Below are positions 31,754 through 41,182 of a stretch of 64,000 nucleotides of DNA, one piece after another. This stretch comes from Pseudomonadota bacterium (lineage in GTDB: Bacteria; Desulfobacterota; Desulfobulbia; Desulfobulbales; SURF-16), in NCBI GenBank assembly GCA_018816555.1, contig JAHIVT010000097.1:43954-107953 (forward strand), read 5' to 3'. Made by a program: the position numbers and the translations under genes. The stretch's first letter is position 1; the number at the start of each line of letters is the position of its first letter. The notes under the pieces are model-generated. The model ran no database searches. It was not told where the DNA came from and saw nothing but the letters and a program-made list of their open reading frames with translations.

Positions 31754-32386
31754 ATGAAACAATTTTTCATCGCATCCATCCTCCTCATTGCGGTAATTAT
31801 ATATGTGAACTTTTTAAGCTCAGTCCATGCCGTTGCGCTTCTCAGGCCTCTTAGTGAATTTCCTCAGAAATTGGGAGAATTCACCATGGTATCGGAACAG
31901 AGTTTCAGCGATGAGGTTATGGGCAGCCTGGGTGTTGACCATTACATCATGCGGGAATACCGTAATAAAGACGGCTATCCACTCTGGCTGTATGTGGGTT
32001 TTTATGAGAGCCAGGCGGAAGGGGAAATAATCCATTCCCCTAAGCATTGCATGCCCGGCAGTGGCTGGAATGCTCTGCAAACTGATAAAGTTTCGCTCCC
32101 TGACCCACTTGATGGGAAATCTTCGCTTATCGTAAATCAGATGGTGTTACAGAAAGGCTTGGATAAACAGCTGGCTTATTACTGGTATCAAAGCCGGGGC
32201 AGGGTGGTCGCTGATGAGTATTGGGACAGGGCGTATATGATATTTGATTCCGTTGTAAAACGACGATCTGATGGGGCGCTGATAAGAATTACGGGACCGG
32301 GAGGCAATCTGCCGGATGACATCAAAAAACAGCAGCAATTTGCGGTTGAATTGATCAAAAATCTTAGTTCATATCTGCCCGAATAG
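31754..32386 (+). CDS. epsI: EpsI-family protein of the exosortase system
   Basis: 210 aa. An N-terminal signal or anchor helix is followed by the EpsI (DUF3485) domain, with YVGFYESQAEGEIIHSPKHC and MPGSGW, the conserved core of the family. EpsI is commonly fused to or encoded beside exosortase; its exact task in PEP-CTERM processing or polymer export is not known. The gene is separated from the exosortase gene by the element at 31526-31741, so the original operon spacing has been enlarged. Confidence 0.92.
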   Translation: MKQFFIASILLIAVIIYVNFLSSVHAVALLRPLSEFPQKLGEFTMVSEQSFSDEVMGSLGVDHYIMREYRNKDGYPLWLYVGFYESQAEGEIIHSPKHCMPGSGWNALQTDKVSLPDPLDGKSSLIVNQMVLQKGLDKQLAYYWYQSRGRVVADEYWDRAYMIFDSVVKRRSDGALIRITGPGGNLPDDIKKQQQFAVELIKNLSSYLPE

Positions 32387-32423
32387 ACTGTAGACTGAGG
32401 TGCTGTAAGAAAACCTTTCACTT

Positions 32424-32487
32424 TTTTATACCCCCACAAGGGGCACAAGGGCACCTTCGGCGCCTTAAATACTTTAGGCACTTTTAA
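32424..32487. repeat. CCCACAAGGGGCACAAGG repeat copy
   Basis: TATACCCCCACAAGGGGCAC followed by AAGGGCACC..., then TACTTTAGGCACTTTTAA. It matches the complement of the 19-base tandem unit at 23581 and a longer context at 37180-37230 (TACTTTATACCCGCAATGGG ... TACTTTAGGCAC). Confidence 0.7.
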
Positions 32488-32559
32488 CCCAGAATCTTCT
32501 TGTTTTATCAATTAAAGCCCTGTACGACGTATTACAAATGCAACGCATGGAGGTGTTTA

Positions 32560-32823
32560 ATGAAAACAGCAAACATACCATCGATTCGTGTCGAGTCTGA
32601 ATTGCGGCAGGCCGCTGATAGCGTTTTACATAACGGCGAGAGCCTGTCGAGTTTCGTGGTAGAATCCATACAGGCCAATATTAAGCGACGTCGCATGCAA
32701 AAGGAGTTTATCTGCCGCGGTCTGGCCTCGCGTGATGAAGCTCGGCGAATTGGTGAATACTTCGATACCGAGGATGTCCTGCGCGAACTTAACGACATGC
32801 TGTCCCATGCTCAAGGCAAATGA
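32560..32823 (+). CDS. Ribbon-helix-helix antitoxin-like protein
   Basis: 87 aa from ATG 32560, with AUGGAGGUG-type ribosome site just upstream. IPSIRVESELRQAADSVLHN looks like the beta strand plus helix of a ribbon-helix-helix DNA-binding domain, and ESLSSFVVESIQANIKRRRM the second helix. The C-terminus is charged, as in antitoxins that wrap a toxin. The ATGA overlap (4 bases) with the ParE-like gene supports a toxin-antitoxin operon. Confidence 0.75.
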   Translation: MKTANIPSIRVESELRQAADSVLHNGESLSSFVVESIQANIKRRRMQKEFICRGLASRDEARRIGEYFDTEDVLRELNDMLSHAQGK

Positions 32824-33143
32824 GCTATCGTGTTCGCTATACCAAAACCGCTAAAGAAGATTTGCAGCGATTATACAACTTTCTTTTGGATCATGATCTG
32901 CAAGCTGCCCGGCGAGCTCGCGAGGCTATCGGTAAGAGCATGGAGTTCCTCCGTGACTTCCCTTTTGCTTGCCGCACGGTGATGCCGGACAATCCGTTTT
33001 TACGGGAGATGCTTATTCCCTCTGTTGTGATAGAACAACCATACGGCTACGGAAACGAATCTTTTATGAAAATGATTTTTTGTTCAAGGGGCGCTATTGC
33101 TATGACACCTGCTATAATGTCCACCACAAAACCCTCAGCATAA
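32820..33143 (+). CDS. RelE/ParE-like toxin with aberrant C-terminus
   Basis: 107 aa. The first ~70 residues fit RelE/ParE: MSYRVRYTKTAKEDLQRLYN, DHDLQAARRAREAIGKSMEF, LRDFPFACRTVMP and LREMLIP. After that the sequence (SVVIEQPYGYGNESFMKM and on) lacks the expected GYV.LY.I....v.ILAVRHQ-type ending, so the C-terminus has probably been changed by a frameshift or rearrangement. Whether it is still toxic is doubtful. Confidence 0.65.
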   Translation: MSYRVRYTKTAKEDLQRLYNFLLDHDLQAARRAREAIGKSMEFLRDFPFACRTVMPDNPFLREMLIPSVVIEQPYGYGNESFMKMIFCSRGAIAMTPAIMSTTKPSA

Positions 33144-33189
33144 GAAACCAGACAAATCTGTGTCCCACCCATGACCCATCAGCCATCGA

Positions 33190-33393
33190 CTGACAAACTA
33201 CCTTACCATAGATGTGGAGCATTATTTCCAGGTCGCGGCTTTTGTGGATATTATCACTTCTGCAGCATGGTCTTCTATGGAGTGCAGAGTTGAAAGGAAT
33301 ACAGCCTCAATCCTTGATATCCTGAGAAAACGAGGGGTAAGGGCCACTTTTTTGCTGTCTGCTTTTGACCGTATGGTTGATTTTTTCGGCTAA
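33190..33393 (+). pseudogene. Exosortase-associated polysaccharide deacetylase (DUF3473 type), N-terminal remnant
   Basis: 67 codons in frame read NYLTIDVEHYFQVAAFVDII, then SAAWSSMECRVERNTASIL and DILRKRGVRATFLLS, ending in a stop at 33391-33393. This is the typical start of the NodB-like deacetylase gene that precedes wecB in exosortase loci (family pattern LT.DVEDYFQV.AF...W....RVE.NT..iL..L...GVkATFF). There is no start codon in frame after the repeat spacer, and about three quarters of the gene is missing. Confidence 0.78.
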
Positions 33394-33508
33394 AGTTTTG
33401 CTGGTTTGCAGGCTATTGATCGTTGTCGGCATAAAAAATGGCCGCAGACGGTGCAACAAGCGACCTAACCGCTCATCAAGATTAATTTAAAGAGGATTCC
33501 AACTCACC

Positions 33509-34651
33509 ATGAAACTTATGTCCATAGCCGGGGCTCGACCCAATTTCATGAAACTTGCCGCCATAGCAAAGGCTGTGACGAAGCATAATGAAAGCGGCAT
33601 ATTGCCGCTCATTCACCATATCATCGTACATACAGGTCAGCACTATGATGAGAAGATGTCTAAAAGTTTTTTTGAAGAGCTGAGTATCCCAAAACCTGAT
33701 ATTAATTTAGAAGTAGGTTCCGGCACGCATGCCCAACAGCTAGCGGAAATCATGAAGCGATTTGAACCGGTACTCCTCGCTGAACAACCGGATGTCCTTT
33801 TGGTTGTTGGTGACGTAAATTCTACTATCGCCTGCACCCTTGTGGCCTCCAAGATAGAATATCCCCTCGCCAGAGGGAGAAAGAGGCCGATTCTCGTGCA
33901 TGTGGAAGCGGGGTTACGTTCCTTTGACCGAGATATGCCCGAAGAGATCAACCGCATTCTCACCGATGCTTTGAGCGACCTTCTTTTCGTTACCGAACAA
34001 AGTGGTGTCGATAATTTGCTCCGTGAAGGCGTCGACGAAAATAAAATTCATTTTGCCGGCAATGTTATGATCGATACCCTTATCCAACATCTTGAAAAGG
34101 CCAAGCAATCGGACATCAAAAAACGGCTTGAAATTCCGATGCGTTATGGACTCGTTACCCTGCATCGGCCTTCCAATGTGGATAGGAAAGAAGTCCTGGA
34201 GCCTCTTGTCGAGTGTGTTGAGCAAATTGCCGAACAAATCTTTCTTGTTTTCCCTGTGCATCCACGTACTTTCAGTAAACTTACTGAATTCTCCCTTATG
34301 GATCGGTTGCAGACCAACAGCAACATTCTCGTCACTGAACCGCTTGGCTATCTAAACTTTCTCAACTTAACCCAGACCGCCACTGTCATCATTACTGACT
34401 CCGGTGGAATTCAGGAGGAAACCACCTATCTCGGAGTTCCTTGCGTAACCCTTCGGGAAAACACGGAACGCCCGGTGACCATAACAGAGGGAACAAATTA
34501 TCTATTGGGAGGCACAGATTACAGCAAAATTTTTGCAACAGTTTTCCAAATACTTGATGGAAATACCAAAAAGGCAACCATTCCAAAATTTTGGGATGGC
34601 AAGGCTGGGGAACGTATTATCGAAACTTTGGTTAATGCCGCAAACCTCTAA
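33509..34651 (+). CDS. wecB: UDP-N-acetylglucosamine 2-epimerase (non-hydrolysing)
   Basis: 380 aa, the normal WecB length. It begins MKLMSIAGARPNFMKLAAI, with IVHTGQHYDEKMS, VVGDVNSTIACTLVASK, HVEAGLRSFDRDMPEE and VTLHRPSNVD. The C-terminal site has TDSGGIQEETTYLGVPCVTL and RENTERPVT. It interconverts UDP-GlcNAc and UDP-ManNAc. In this locus it probably supplies ManNAc or ManNAcA for the polymer together with the TviB/WbpA-like dehydrogenase at 12896. It follows a deacetylase remnant, the gene order expected in exosortase clusters. Confidence 0.95.
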   Translation: MKLMSIAGARPNFMKLAAIAKAVTKHNESGILPLIHHIIVHTGQHYDEKMSKSFFEELSIPKPDINLEVGSGTHAQQLAEIMKRFEPVLLAEQPDVLLVVGDVNSTIACTLVASKIEYPLARGRKRPILVHVEAGLRSFDRDMPEEINRILTDALSDLLFVTEQSGVDNLLREGVDENKIHFAGNVMIDTLIQHLEKAKQSDIKKRLEIPMRYGLVTLHRPSNVDRKEVLEPLVECVEQIAEQIFLVFPVHPRTFSKLTEFSLMDRLQTNSNILVTEPLGYLNFLNLTQTATVIITDSGGIQEETTYLGVPCVTLRENTERPVTITEGTNYLLGGTDYSKIFATVFQILDGNTKKATIPKFWDGKAGERIIETLVNAANL

Positions 34652-34708
34652 TCGAACCTCCCCCCTTAGAGATAGAAAACAAGGAAATCACAGAGAGACA
34701 ACGGTGGT

Positions 34709-35857
34709 ATGAATTTTTTATTTTGGTTCGCTTTGGGAGGCATCATATATACTTACTTTGGGTATCCATTATTAATTATTTTTTACTCCAAGTTCCGCCC
34801 TTTCAGGGTAGGAAAAAAAGAAGATATGGTTTACCCAAAGGTTAGCGTCGTAATTGCCGCTCGCAATGAAGAAAAAAATATGGAACGTCGACTTCGCAAC
34901 CTTTTTGAGCAGAATTACCCAGCCCACCTTGAAATTATCGTGGTTTCCGATGGTTCCCGGGATGCAACCGAGACTCTCGTTGCGCAATATAAAAATCAGC
35001 TTTATCAGCAAGGACCAAATGATCGTTGTTCCTTGCAACTTGTTTCCTATGAGAAACCGAAAGGAAAACCTTTTGCTTTATCTTCTGGAATTGCCGTTGC
35101 AAGTGGAGAGATTGTTGTCTTTACAGACTGTCGGCAACGTTTTGCAAATGATGCTATAACTCGGCTGGTTCATAACTTCAGCGATGATGGGGTAGGGTGT
35201 GTCAGTGGGGAATTGATTTTTGAGGAGACCCCTGGTAGTGCAATACAAAGCGAAATGGGAACCTATTGGAATTTTGAGAAGTGGCTACGTAAATTGGAAA
35301 GTAAGACAGGGTTCGTGCCTGGGGCAACCGGGGCAATCTACGCGATTCGGAAAAAACTCTTTCAGCCTATTCCGATTCAGACCCTGCTTGACGATGTGTT
35401 GATACCATTAAACATTGCAATGCAAGGGTATCACGTTCTGTTCGATAGCTCGGCGGTTGCCTATGATGTGGTATCAAAAGATTTTTCCCAGGAAAAAAAA
35501 AGGAAAATCAGAACGCTGGCTGGAAACTGGCAGTTGTTGGCTCTTGAACCCGCCCTGTTCAATCCTTTGAAAAATCCATTGTGGGTCCAATTCGTTTCAC
35601 ATAAAATTTGCAGGTTATTGGTGCCCTATCTCGCTCTCATTCTTCTGTTTAGTGCATCGCTTCTCCGAAACGAGCCTGCGGTTATTGTTTTGATTCTTTT
35701 TGGGATTTTCATCCTAATGGCGGCACTACCTGAAATGAAACATCCTTTGAGTATCTTCAATCCATTTATGCGAATCTGCAAAACTCTTCTGGTGTTGAAC
35801 TATTTTGCCTTCCTAGCCCCACTGAGACTTTTATTTGCGCATGAACGATTGTGGTAA
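34709..35857 (+). CDS. Membrane glycosyltransferase family 2
   Basis: 382 aa. An N-terminal TM (FLFWFALGGIIYTYFGYPLL) precedes a GT2 catalytic domain with VSVVIAARNEEKNMERRL, EIIVVSDGSRDAT and GEIVVFTDCRQRF (an aspartate-containing metal-site motif). GFVPGATGAIYAIR, LLDDVLIP and two or three C-terminal TM helices complete it. The layout is that of processive or cellulose-synthase-like GT2 enzymes used for exopolysaccharide chains. The sugar donor is not determinable. It is the last plus-strand gene of this part; its stop lies 3 bases from the stop of the convergent glycosyltransferase gene. Confidence 0.9.
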   Translation: MNFLFWFALGGIIYTYFGYPLLIIFYSKFRPFRVGKKEDMVYPKVSVVIAARNEEKNMERRLRNLFEQNYPAHLEIIVVSDGSRDATETLVAQYKNQLYQQGPNDRCSLQLVSYEKPKGKPFALSSGIAVASGEIVVFTDCRQRFANDAITRLVHNFSDDGVGCVSGELIFEETPGSAIQSEMGTYWNFEKWLRKLESKTGFVPGATGAIYAIRKKLFQPIPIQTLLDDVLIPLNIAMQGYHVLFDSSAVAYDVVSKDFSQEKKRKIRTLAGNWQLLALEPALFNPLKNPLWVQFVSHKICRLLVPYLALILLFSASLLRNEPAVIVLILFGIFILMAALPEMKHPLSIFNPFMRICKTLLVLNYFAFLAPLRLLFAHERLW

Positions 35858-35860
35858 TGC

Positions 35861-37123
35861 TCATGTGCATGGGCGGGCCGCCTGCGCGTAGTCATAAACC
35901 TCCTGATAGCGTCCAACAATATCTCCCCAACTCCTCTTGGCGAGCATACTTTCTCTTGCTCGGAGGCCAAAATTCCGGCGTAGATCTTCTCTCTCAACAA
36001 GATAGCATATTTTTTCTGCTAAATCATTGGCGTCCTCTGGCTTAAAAAGAATGCCATCATGCCCGTCGGTAATCAGTTCGCGCAAGCCACCCACGTTACT
36101 TGCAAGCACGGATTTACCCATGGCCATTGCCTCCAAGGGCTTTAGAGGCGTCACCAGCTCAGTAATCCGACGACTGATCCGGGGATATACCAGAATGTCG
36201 ACGATGCTGTAGTACGATTGAACTTTATTGTTTGGCACCTTGCCGGCAAAATGGACACGTTGGGCAAGGCCAAGTTCATCCACCATTCGGCGGATTTCCT
36301 TGTCCGCTTCGCCATACCCCACGATCAGGCAGACAATATCATCCCTTTCTCGTAGTTTTTCCATAGCTTCGATCAGATAGCGTAGGCCTTCAAAGTTGAA
36401 AAATGTGCCGATGTAGCCCACCACGGTTTTACCGGAAAAACCAAGTTCAGTGCGAAGCACCTCGTCTTCGGAAATGGGCGCAAAGACCTCGGTATCGACC
36501 CCGTTGGGAACCACAAAAACTTTTTCAGCCTTAATGCCCCTTGCGACCAAGTCGTTGCGCAAACCCTCGCAGATCACAACTACTGCATCGGCGCTTTGTG
36601 CCAGGCTGGTTTCGAGATGATGGGTTAGTCGATAACGCAATGACCCAGCAGCCGATTTTTTTTGATCAACTGCTGCGTCCTCCCAGAAGGCGCGAATTTC
36701 GTAAACGAAAGGAATTCCTAGCTGCCGAGCAGCCCGCTGGGCCGGATACCCAACCAAAATGGGTGAGTGGGCATGGATAATCGCTGATGACCGGGATTGG
36801 GCAATCTGTCTTATGGTCGTTTCAAAGGGTAGCATCTCCGAAACCTCACGGAATACCGGAAGCCCCCACCCGCGTACAGCTTGAGCAAGTTGCCAATCAT
36901 CGGAGCGGAAATATTGAATTCCACCGTACTCCTCATGTGAAACTGCAGCCCCATTAGCTGTTGCTGCAGGGCGAGGCTGACGGAGGGAGGTGACCACCGC
37001 CGGATTCCAACCTGCTCTCTTCTGGTTTTCGACAATCATGCGTGCCCGCGTAGTGTACCCGGCAATCGCTGGAATCGACATATCGAGAGCATGAAGAATC
37101 GATTGATTTAGCTCGTGAGACAT
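35861..37123 (-). CDS. Exosortase-associated glycosyltransferase family 4 (TIGR04063-like)
   Basis: 420 aa. The start SILHALDMSIPAIAGYTTRA resembles the exosortase A-associated GT4 family. The GT-B fold has IIHAHSPILVGYPAQRAARQ, FVVPNGVDTEVFAP, and nucleotide-sugar site EAMAMGKSVLASNVGGLREL. It is predicted to add a sugar to the lipid-linked repeat unit on the cytoplasmic face. First gene (3'-most) of the long minus-strand cluster. Confidence 0.9.
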   Translation of the reverse strand: MSHELNQSILHALDMSIPAIAGYTTRARMIVENQKRAGWNPAVVTSLRQPRPAATANGAAVSHEEYGGIQYFRSDDWQLAQAVRGWGLPVFREVSEMLPFETTIRQIAQSRSSAIIHAHSPILVGYPAQRAARQLGIPFVYEIRAFWEDAAVDQKKSAAGSLRYRLTHHLETSLAQSADAVVVICEGLRNDLVARGIKAEKVFVVPNGVDTEVFAPISEDEVLRTELGFSGKTVVGYIGTFFNFEGLRYLIEAMEKLRERDDIVCLIVGYGEADKEIRRMVDELGLAQRVHFAGKVPNNKVQSYYSIVDILVYPRISRRITELVTPLKPLEAMAMGKSVLASNVGGLRELITDGHDGILFKPEDANDLAEKICYLVEREDLRRNFGLRARESMLAKRSWGDIVGRYQEVYDYAQAARPCT

Positions 37124-37320
37124 TTAATCTTCCTTGGAGTGCCTTAAGTTAAAGGTGTTATCTGAGAAAGTGCCGCAACTTCAAGTACTTTATACCCGCA
37201 ATGGGCACAAGGGCATTTCAAGTACTTTAGGCACTCTTCGCGAACTACAATTCGAGTATCACCGCAAAATATACCGAGGTCATGTTGTCTGAAGTTACAT
37301 TACCATCTTGAATAATAAAT
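37124..37320. repeat. Spacer with a copy of the CACAAGGG repeat family
   Basis: 37180-37230 reads TACTTTATACCCGCAATGGG, CACAAGGGCATTTC, then AAGTACTTTAGGCACTCTT. It is related to the repeats at 23581-23656 (opposite strand) and 32424-32487. No gene is seen in the rest of the 197 bases. Confidence 0.6.
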
Positions 37321-38856
37321 TTATTTTTCGAAAAATCTGTGAGATAGCTGGGCATAGAGAGGTTGAAAGTAATTGATTTTCTCTTCTTTCGAAAAAACAA
37401 GCCAATAAAAAACGATAAAATATGGTGTTGTAGCGATTACACCAAGAAATAAGGCCGGATAAGTTGCTTTAAGGAACGGTATCAGCAATGCCCAACAAAT
37501 AACTACAAGAACAATAGACGTGATTAATGGCGGACCAAAAATATTCCGATAATAAGAGTTGAAAGTTGTTAAGCGAACCAATTTACAGAAAAGGTAAGGT
37601 TGCAGTAGAAGCTTAGAAATAACCATTGGAACTGCTGTCCCTATGGCAACACCTAATATTCCGTATCGTTGAACCAGCAGCAATGACAATACCAGGTTTG
37701 CTACACCTTCAATCAAATTACAGAATAAAAGTATACCATGCCTTGACATTCCTCTCATCAAGTTTCCCATAGGGTACTGCGCTAAAGCCAAAACAAAAGC
37801 AACTGATAGTATGACGAGTACGGGGTATGCCTCCTTACCAGGATATCCCAACCATCTATCGAGAAAAGGTTTCCCGAATATAATCAGCACTCCTCCGACA
37901 TATACGCTGAGAGCGGTAGATATCTTTGTCAGCATGGTAAAAGCAATCAAAAGTGATTTTCGGTTTCCCAAGGCATCAAATTTACTGAAAACCGGAACTG
38001 TCTGCCCCATAATTACGGATATAAACTCAATAAAATAGTTTACAAGTTTCATGGCGATAGCGTAGGGCGTAACAAGGCTTAATCCCAGGAATCGTGAAAT
38101 AACAAAATCATCCATCCTGAATCTTAGAATATCTGTAAATGAACCAAGCAAGTTAATCCAGCTATAGGAAAGGAGTTCCGGCAAAATTTCTGTGCTGAAG
38201 GCACGAAATTGTTTGTTCCCGATTGTATGCCAATGGCGTCGCCTAAAGTAGAGGAGCAAAAAGGCATGGCCAAGCAAATTCGCCCCCAAACAGACTGATG
38301 CAACCGCCTCAAGTCCCATGCCATAGCGAAGCACCCCGTATATGCCCGCTCCTCGGGTGATTGCTTTGCCTAACTCAACGAAAGCCAAGCTGTCGTATTC
38401 CAACTTGGACTCCAAAAATCCAACAACCACCCGCATCGGCAACTGAATTGCGAAGTCAGTTGCAACGACGGAATAGACAAACAAAAAAGTTTCAGGGGCA
38501 ATGCCTTGCGCAAACTTATTGAAAATAATATGTCGTAAAAGAAAGGCAAATAAAAGGAACACGAAACTACAGGCGCAGAAAATGGAAAATGATATTATAA
38601 CAGTTTGATAATATTTTTCTTTTTCACCCCGCACCTCATAAAGAGGCAAAAATCGTTTCAGGGAGGAACTTATTCCTAGATCAAAAAAAGTGGAAATACC
38701 AATTAAACTGCCAATTAACGACCAGAATCCGAAACCAGTCTCGCCGAGCCGGCCAACCATGATTGGTGTGAGCAACAAAACAATGACGCAACTGGAAGCA
38801 TAAGAAAGGAGCCGAGCCAAAGCTCCCCAAGCAAGGCTTTCTTTAATATCTCGCAT
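37321..38856 (-). CDS. Polysaccharide flippase (Wzx/MATE-type, MVF superfamily)
   Basis: 511 aa, with about 12-14 hydrophobic helices across the whole length. The N-terminal pattern SLAWGALARLLSYASSCVIV and TPIMVGRLGETGFGFWSLIG is typical of O-antigen/teichoic-acid flippases. It would flip undecaprenyl-linked repeat units to the periplasm for the polymerase/ligase at 55250. Confidence 0.87.
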   Translation of the reverse strand: MRDIKESLAWGALARLLSYASSCVIVLLLTPIMVGRLGETGFGFWSLIGSLIGISTFFDLGISSSLKRFLPLYEVRGEKEKYYQTVIISFSIFCACSFVFLLFAFLLRHIIFNKFAQGIAPETFLFVYSVVATDFAIQLPMRVVVGFLESKLEYDSLAFVELGKAITRGAGIYGVLRYGMGLEAVASVCLGANLLGHAFLLLYFRRRHWHTIGNKQFRAFSTEILPELLSYSWINLLGSFTDILRFRMDDFVISRFLGLSLVTPYAIAMKLVNYFIEFISVIMGQTVPVFSKFDALGNRKSLLIAFTMLTKISTALSVYVGGVLIIFGKPFLDRWLGYPGKEAYPVLVILSVAFVLALAQYPMGNLMRGMSRHGILLFCNLIEGVANLVLSLLLVQRYGILGVAIGTAVPMVISKLLLQPYLFCKLVRLTTFNSYYRNIFGPPLITSIVLVVICWALLIPFLKATYPALFLGVIATTPYFIVFYWLVFSKEEKINYFQPLYAQLSHRFFEK

Positions 38857-38951
38857 GCATTACCACTCTATACATGCTAATCAACATAGAGAACAGGGAT
38901 AAATCGTTGGGTGTTTTCATGTTTTCATATCCAGGTTTTATGTGCTCACAC

Positions 38952-40115
38952 TTAGATTTTAAAATGATACCAGGTCGTTCCCTTAATATCATGCCAGTCA
39001 AAAACTGAATCGGACGTGAACAGGAAATCTTTCAAGGAAGTAAAAAAATGATTAGTATTCGATAGTTGGGGGTAATCTAATTCTGATACATTATTGCGTA
39101 AGGAATAGAGCATATGTTTTAAAACAGCTCGTTTGTTTACTACACGCTTACAAGAATTAGCAATGTCAGTGGTCTCTTTTGGCCCGGTGAGACCATAGGC
39201 AGCTAGCGTTAGAGATGGTTCATTGAAGTTTAGCCGTAACACTTTATCGGTAGTACCACCAAGGCGTATATTGACTTCAAGAAAGTATGCTTCTTTTTTT
39301 TCTTTTGAAAATAAAAAATCAAGGTGAAACGGCCCAATACAATTGGCTAAGTTCGCAAAAATAATGCACTGGTTTAAAAAATCATCATGCAAGGTTATTG
39401 GCTCAAGGGTAAGAGATAAACCCTCAAATTTTCTGGGGACCAAAAAAGTTTTTAAGGACAATATCGAGCCGTCTTCTGAACGGACTCCATGCACAACCAA
39501 GTTTGGCAATAACTTAAATGATTGAACAATAATGGGTGGGCCTAAAAAATGGAGGCTACTTGTGAACGCAAACAACTGGGCAGGTGTTTTGCACACCATT
39601 GCTTTGAACGACGGAGAGATAGCCCCTGATTGTGCAGGTCTTAGGCAGATCGGGTAAGAGTCCTCAGGGATAAGCTTTCCTTCATCCATATTTGAGATAT
39701 ACCAAGTTGGCAGTACTCGGAGTTCGGCTCTTTCTGCCAGACCAAGTTGTGTTTTCTTTGACAATAAAGGCTCAAGCTTATCTGCAGGAGGTGCTAAAAA
39801 TTTACAATGAGCAGGCAAACGTAGCAAATTTTTCCCCAACCATAATATGATGATATCGTCCTGCGCTATTAGTGCTTGAGCCTCAATATGCTCAATGTAA
39901 TTATTGATGCTGTCGATACCTTCTTGGCAGCCAATGTATTTAGGATGAATAGAAGCCCCACCGGCCAAACAAGAACTATATCGTCTACAGTTTGTTTTTT
40001 TGTCAGTAACCTCAAGAAGATAAGGTGCAATTCCTTTCGCTGTACAAATTCTTGCAAAAGCAAGGAATGCTGGCCCAAATTGCCCAAACAGGATTATTTT
40101 ATTAATAATTTTCAT
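38952..40115 (-). CDS. ATP-grasp domain protein
   Basis: 387 aa from the ATG at 40115; a longer frame from a TTG at 40190 exists but is less likely. After an N-terminal Rossmann-like part (IILFGQFGPAFLAFARICT), a C-terminal ATP-grasp core is visible: ICLRPAQSGAISPSF, PIIVQSFKLLPNLVVHGVRS, GPFHLDFLFSKEKKEAYFLE and VNIRLGGTTDK. The LEVN.R.GG motif supplies Mg-ATP ligands. ATP-grasp enzymes in such clusters usually join an amino acid or other carboxylate to a sugar or carrier. The substrate here is unknown. Confidence 0.75.
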   Translation of the reverse strand: MKIINKIILFGQFGPAFLAFARICTAKGIAPYLLEVTDKKTNCRRYSSCLAGGASIHPKYIGCQEGIDSINNYIEHIEAQALIAQDDIIILWLGKNLLRLPAHCKFLAPPADKLEPLLSKKTQLGLAERAELRVLPTWYISNMDEGKLIPEDSYPICLRPAQSGAISPSFKAMVCKTPAQLFAFTSSLHFLGPPIIVQSFKLLPNLVVHGVRSEDGSILSLKTFLVPRKFEGLSLTLEPITLHDDFLNQCIIFANLANCIGPFHLDFLFSKEKKEAYFLEVNIRLGGTTDKVLRLNFNEPSLTLAAYGLTGPKETTDIANSCKRVVNKRAVLKHMLYSLRNNVSELDYPQLSNTNHFFTSLKDFLFTSDSVFDWHDIKGTTWYHFKI

Positions 40116-40253
40116 TTTATTTATAGGATTAACCTTTTTTTGGACTATTGTGTGTGAGCAATCGGTGCGATTGATATTTGATGACGCCAATATACTTAGT
40201 CAATTAAAAAAAGTTACCTGAGTATTATTGCAGAGTCACAAAGATTTATAGAA

Positions 40254-41180
40254 TTAAATCAGATGGCGCTTCAATATTTGTTCTGCAAGTCTTTTCACTG
40301 ACGCAGGTTTGGTCAATTGGATAATTGGAAATAATTTTGTATTGGGCTCTGCTGTGGCAAGTATCTCTGAAACAGTCATAAAATTCATATTCATATTTTC
40401 ACTAATAAATTTCAACAATCCATCCAGCCTTTGACAATTAATGCCATTTTTAATCAGCGTGCCTTTCCTTGATTTCCCGAAAAATTCTCCAGGATGCGTA
40501 AGAATTGTTGCATTTTCATAGCTAACATTCTGCATCGCTGACAACCCTGCTTTCATTTCTTCTAAACCCAAAGCGCAAATTTCAAAATGTCGATATTTGC
40601 CATCAAGAAATGAAATGCAACTTTTGAAAATAGTAACTGGCAGGTCCAAAATGTTTGCTCTTCGGGACAGTTCATTAACGACGGGGAAAAGGTGGTTAAT
40701 TTGAGAATGGATCGAGCTTTTTTGGTCAAGATCCCTGTTAGATGAGAGGAAAAGCCCACATTCTTCCATCGCTAATAAAGTATCTTCATTGGCTGCGAGA
40801 TCTCCAGCGCGAAAAGCCTTGATGGATTTTACTCCACAGTTTGCTAAAATTTCTAATCCGACTTCAATAAAATGTTTCTGTGTATTTTTATTATAGGAAA
40901 GTATTTTATCATTTTCATTGAGCACACCTTTTATCTCTGCAACTTTTGGATGAAGATGAAGCTGGATATCGTGACCTTCATCAATTATCAATGAACATAT
41001 TTTTTGTAATGGTGCGATCCCCCATCTGGTAGCAGCTAGAGCTTCGACGAAAAATGTCGCCTTTGCATCATAACGTCTGCAAGTTTCTAGAATAAAAGGG
41101 AGACCATTGCCATACCCTAATATGTCACGGTGAAAATTTCCTGTGTATGTCTCAACATCTATCGTTAGAAATATGTTCAT
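40254..41180 (-). CDS. NodB-like polysaccharide deacetylase family protein
   Basis: 308 aa. MNIFLTIDVETYTGNFHRDI supplies the first catalytic/metal Asp (T.DVE). DAKATFFVEAL and GHDIQLHLHP (H-x-H-type metal site) follow, with FRAGDLAAN and a late TILTHPGEFFG. This order matches the NodB (CE4) fold, although the motifs are atypical, so the substrate may differ from N-acetyl sugars. It ends two bases before the pyruvyl transferase stop region, in the same operon. Confidence 0.75.
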   Translation of the reverse strand: MNIFLTIDVETYTGNFHRDILGYGNGLPFILETCRRYDAKATFFVEALAATRWGIAPLQKICSLIIDEGHDIQLHLHPKVAEIKGVLNENDKILSYNKNTQKHFIEVGLEILANCGVKSIKAFRAGDLAANEDTLLAMEECGLFLSSNRDLDQKSSIHSQINHLFPVVNELSRRANILDLPVTIFKSCISFLDGKYRHFEICALGLEEMKAGLSAMQNVSYENATILTHPGEFFGKSRKGTLIKNGINCQRLDGLLKFISENMNMNFMTVSEILATAEPNTKLFPIIQLTKPASVKRLAEQILKRHLI

Positions 41181-41182
41181 TG

